Shown piece by piece: positions 62,341 to 64,000 of a DNA stretch of 64,000 nucleotides. Origin of the DNA: Persicaria tinctoria (lineage: Eukaryota > Streptophyta > Magnoliopsida > Caryophyllales > Polygonaceae). The notes beneath the pieces are model-generated. The model was not told the DNA's origin. It saw only the letters and a program-made list of their open reading frames with translations, and made no database searches. The stretch covers positions 18,665,314-18,729,313 of the forward strand of contig JBANSL010000003.1 in the NCBI GenBank assembly GCA_037127255.1, read 5' to 3'. Within the stretch, counting starts at the first letter, position 1, and the number at the start of each line of letters is the position of its first letter. The position numbers and the translations under genes were made by a program.

Positions 62341-63575
62341 GGAGACATGGGTTGATAACGCATTGGATGAGAATGTCTAGTTGATCGAAGAAGCTTACAT
62401 GAAGATCTCAAGAGGTCCTGAGAAGAAGAAGCGAACCTAAACGAAGAACAAGTCTGCAGAAGTTGTCGCCAGACATGCTGAACTTGTTTTGCACTTTCTG
62501 GAGGCCTCGGTTGTCCGATCGACTATTATGACCATGCGTTGGAAAGCTCTTTCAGAGGGCTACAACTTTCATGTTGACGTCGAGAGCTGATTCAAGACGG
62601 AATTTTCGGGAAAACCCAATGCAGCGCCCGCCGCATGGTTTGCTGCGCCCGCCGCATAGTTTGCTGCGCCCGCCGCCAGGGGCGGTATTCATGCTGCGCC
62701 CGCCGCATGGTTTGCTGCGCCCGCCGCAACTTTGCGGCGCCCGCCGCACGGACAGTCGGCGCGCCGTTTTGAGGAAAAAAACCCTAGTTTCTATTATGTT
62801 GGTTTGAGGCCGACTTGGATGTTTTATTAGGCCACTTTTAGGTTATTTTTCATTAACTTCTATTCCATTCTACTTTTCATCACACAATTAGAGAGAGAGC
62901 GATGTTCGCGATGGGGGACTAAACTCTCTTCGTTCTACTTGCAATTTGAAGCTTTATTTGGATTGATTGTGAGTTTCTGAATCTTGTTCCTTATTTCCTA
63001 TATTGTGAATGCTTCAACTTCTTTGTGCTTGATTAATTATTGATTTGTTCTATCTTGACTGATCAACTTGGTAGAATTAATTCAATTGCTAGGGTTTTGT
63101 AGATTCCTGATTGTGAACCTTAACCCAAGTGGCAAACTTGTTCCTTTAGGGCTGATTGAACTAATTGAATGAGTAGGAAGTTGAATGTGTTGTTAAATCC
63201 TTCTTTAGGGACTGTTCGATTGATAAGGGTTTCTAGGACTGATTGGACTAGTAACTATATTAGGTCGGGACAAGGGCATTCATAGGAAACCTAAAAGGAC
63301 AAGAGGAAGTTACAATATCAATTCAAACAAATAAAGTGGATAGTTGTAGGTAGAGCGATCTTCTCTAATTTGTTTTGCATTATTTGTTTTTATTTTATTT
63401 TGTTTTCTTTTCAATCTCAATCAACCAAAACCCCCCCTTTCTACTAATTGGTAAATACACATTGTTGAGAAATACTTGATTCTCTGTGGGATCGACCTCT
63501 TACTTGCTTGCTATACTAGTTTGTAGGTTTGAGTTTTATTTTGATACGGTTTATGCGACTAAAAACCGCTCATCA
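62329..63575 (+). repeat. 5' LTR of an Athila/Tat-type gypsy retrotransposon
   Basis: The right edge is firm: ...AAAACCGCTCATCA, then two bases and the primer-binding site. The left edge is uncertain: TGGATCCG at 62329, directly after the GNR codons of the phosphatase, or TGATAACGC at 62353, which better mirrors the right end. The LTR contains a GC-rich tandem repeat. Confidence 0.65.
62624..62750. repeat. GCGCCCGCCGCA tandem repeat in the LTR
   Basis: Six copies of a roughly 20-bp unit TGCTGCGCCCGCCGCATGGT, one interrupted by CAGGGGCGGTATTCA. It is strikingly GC-rich within an AT-rich LTR. Confidence 0.85.
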
Positions 63576-63578
63576 AAT

Positions 63579-63596
63579 TGGCGCCGTTGCCGGGGA
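63579..63596 (+). other. Primer-binding site of the gypsy element
   Basis: TGGCGCCGTTGCCGGGGA lies three bases after the LTR end. This is the PBS typical of plant Athila/Tat-lineage elements (tRNA-Asp class). Confidence 0.85.
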
Positions 63597-63705
63597 ATCA
63601 AAGTTTATTTCTTTGTTTTGTGTGTTTGCCGATTATTGTATATAAATTAACTTTGTTGTGAACCTATCTTACGGTTCACGACACCCTTACTACTAACATC
63701 TTAAG

Positions 63706-64000
63706 ATGAGATTAATGCAGTATCAAGGCGAAAATTTTCACCATTATTTCACAAGAGTGCATAATTTATTGGATGCCCGTTATGCAAGGGGTTACCAAGA
63801 TAGTTTGCAAGATATGGTTATTTGTGTACTTGAGGGCATGACTCCTGAGACCAAAGAACTTGCCGAGTCTATGAGTAACGGAGGCTTTGCGAGTTTCAAC
63901 TTATCAGAGATGTGGGATTTTTTCTGTTACATGGGTCACCAGGTGGAGCAGGAAGAAGCTTTCACACGCCAGGTTATGTTGGAGCAGGTGCTTAAAAGGA
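63706..64000 (+). CDS. Gypsy gag, N-terminal part, runs off the window
   Basis: Open from ATG 63706 to the window end. It reads MRLMQYQGENFHHYFTRVHN, then LLDARYARGYQDSLQ, VICVLEGMTPETKELAESM and MWDFFCYMGHQVEQEEAF, which fits the capsid-like gag of the Athila/Tat lineages (F..YF.R...LL and L..GM.PETK.L.ESM). It would assemble the particle of the element that interrupts the phosphatase gene. No stop or frameshift is seen, so the element may be fairly young. Confidence 0.75.
   Translation, partial: MRLMQYQGENFHHYFTRVHNLLDARYARGYQDSLQDMVICVLEGMTPETKELAESMSNGGFASFNLSEMWDFFCYMGHQVEQEEAFTRQVMLEQVLKR

Overview
The window is plant nuclear DNA, almost certainly from a eudicot. Genes are split by many short, AT-rich introns, the encoded proteins are plant-specific families (auxin response factor, organellar PPR protein, plastid glutamyl-tRNA synthetase, nucleotide-sugar transporter), and about half of the sequence is transposon or transposon debris. 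The species cannot be named from the sequence. Exon boundaries were placed by hand from frame continuity, GT/GC...AG sites and family resemblance, without transcripts.

Layout. 1-7573 (+): a CMP-sialic-acid-transporter-like gene that lacks its first exon(s) in the window. Two introns are swollen by a Mutator-type MITE with a nested Stowaway and by a very young 1.5-kb non-autonomous LTR element with identical LTRs. 8331-9135 (-): a short Helitron. About 9.6-19.0 kb: a Mutator-like region of the 'Kaonashi' kind, with a DUF1985/Ulp1-like protease gene (+) that is still open over seven exons, convergent with a frameshifted mudrA-type transposase (-). 19.3-21.4 kb: MITEs. 21.7-23.2 kb (+): an unnamed conserved two-exon gene. 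24.25-25.5 kb (-): a THA8-like PPR protein. 26-28.3 kb: gypsy, LINE and PIF/Harbinger debris. 28.36-33.17 kb: a nest in which a Stowaway sits in a gene-capturing Helitron, itself in a palindromic MITE that ends 68 bp before the next start codon. 33.2-38.5 kb (+): organellar glutamyl-tRNA synthetase, 13 exons, intact.

39.3-43.5 kb: PIF/Harbinger-like, hAT and Stowaway MITEs in unrecognised repetitive sequence. 43.55-48.7 kb: a second Helitron of the same family as the 28.7-kb one. It carries a fragment resembling a RING E3 ligase and a copia element whose integrase is inverted relative to gag-protease. 49.6-51.0 kb: a LINE RNase H fragment split by a hAT element. 51.7-54.0 kb (+): a B-class auxin response factor lacking the C-terminal PB1 domain, followed by a copia 3' end. 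54.8-60.9 kb: hAT elements, a putative Mutator-type element with a 0.5-kb minisatellite, and a Stowaway. 61.1-62.3 kb (+): a plastid phosphatidylglycerophosphate-phosphatase-like HAD gene, cut by an Athila/Tat-type gypsy LTR retrotransposon that runs off the window.

The host genes are unrelated housekeeping or regulatory genes and do not form a pathway. The most notable structures are the two sibling gene-capturing Helitrons, the LTR element whose ORF starts in the LTR and reads through the primer-binding site, the protease gene that stayed open while its partner transposase decayed, the PB1-less ARF, and two non-canonical GC-AG introns in otherwise ordinary genes.
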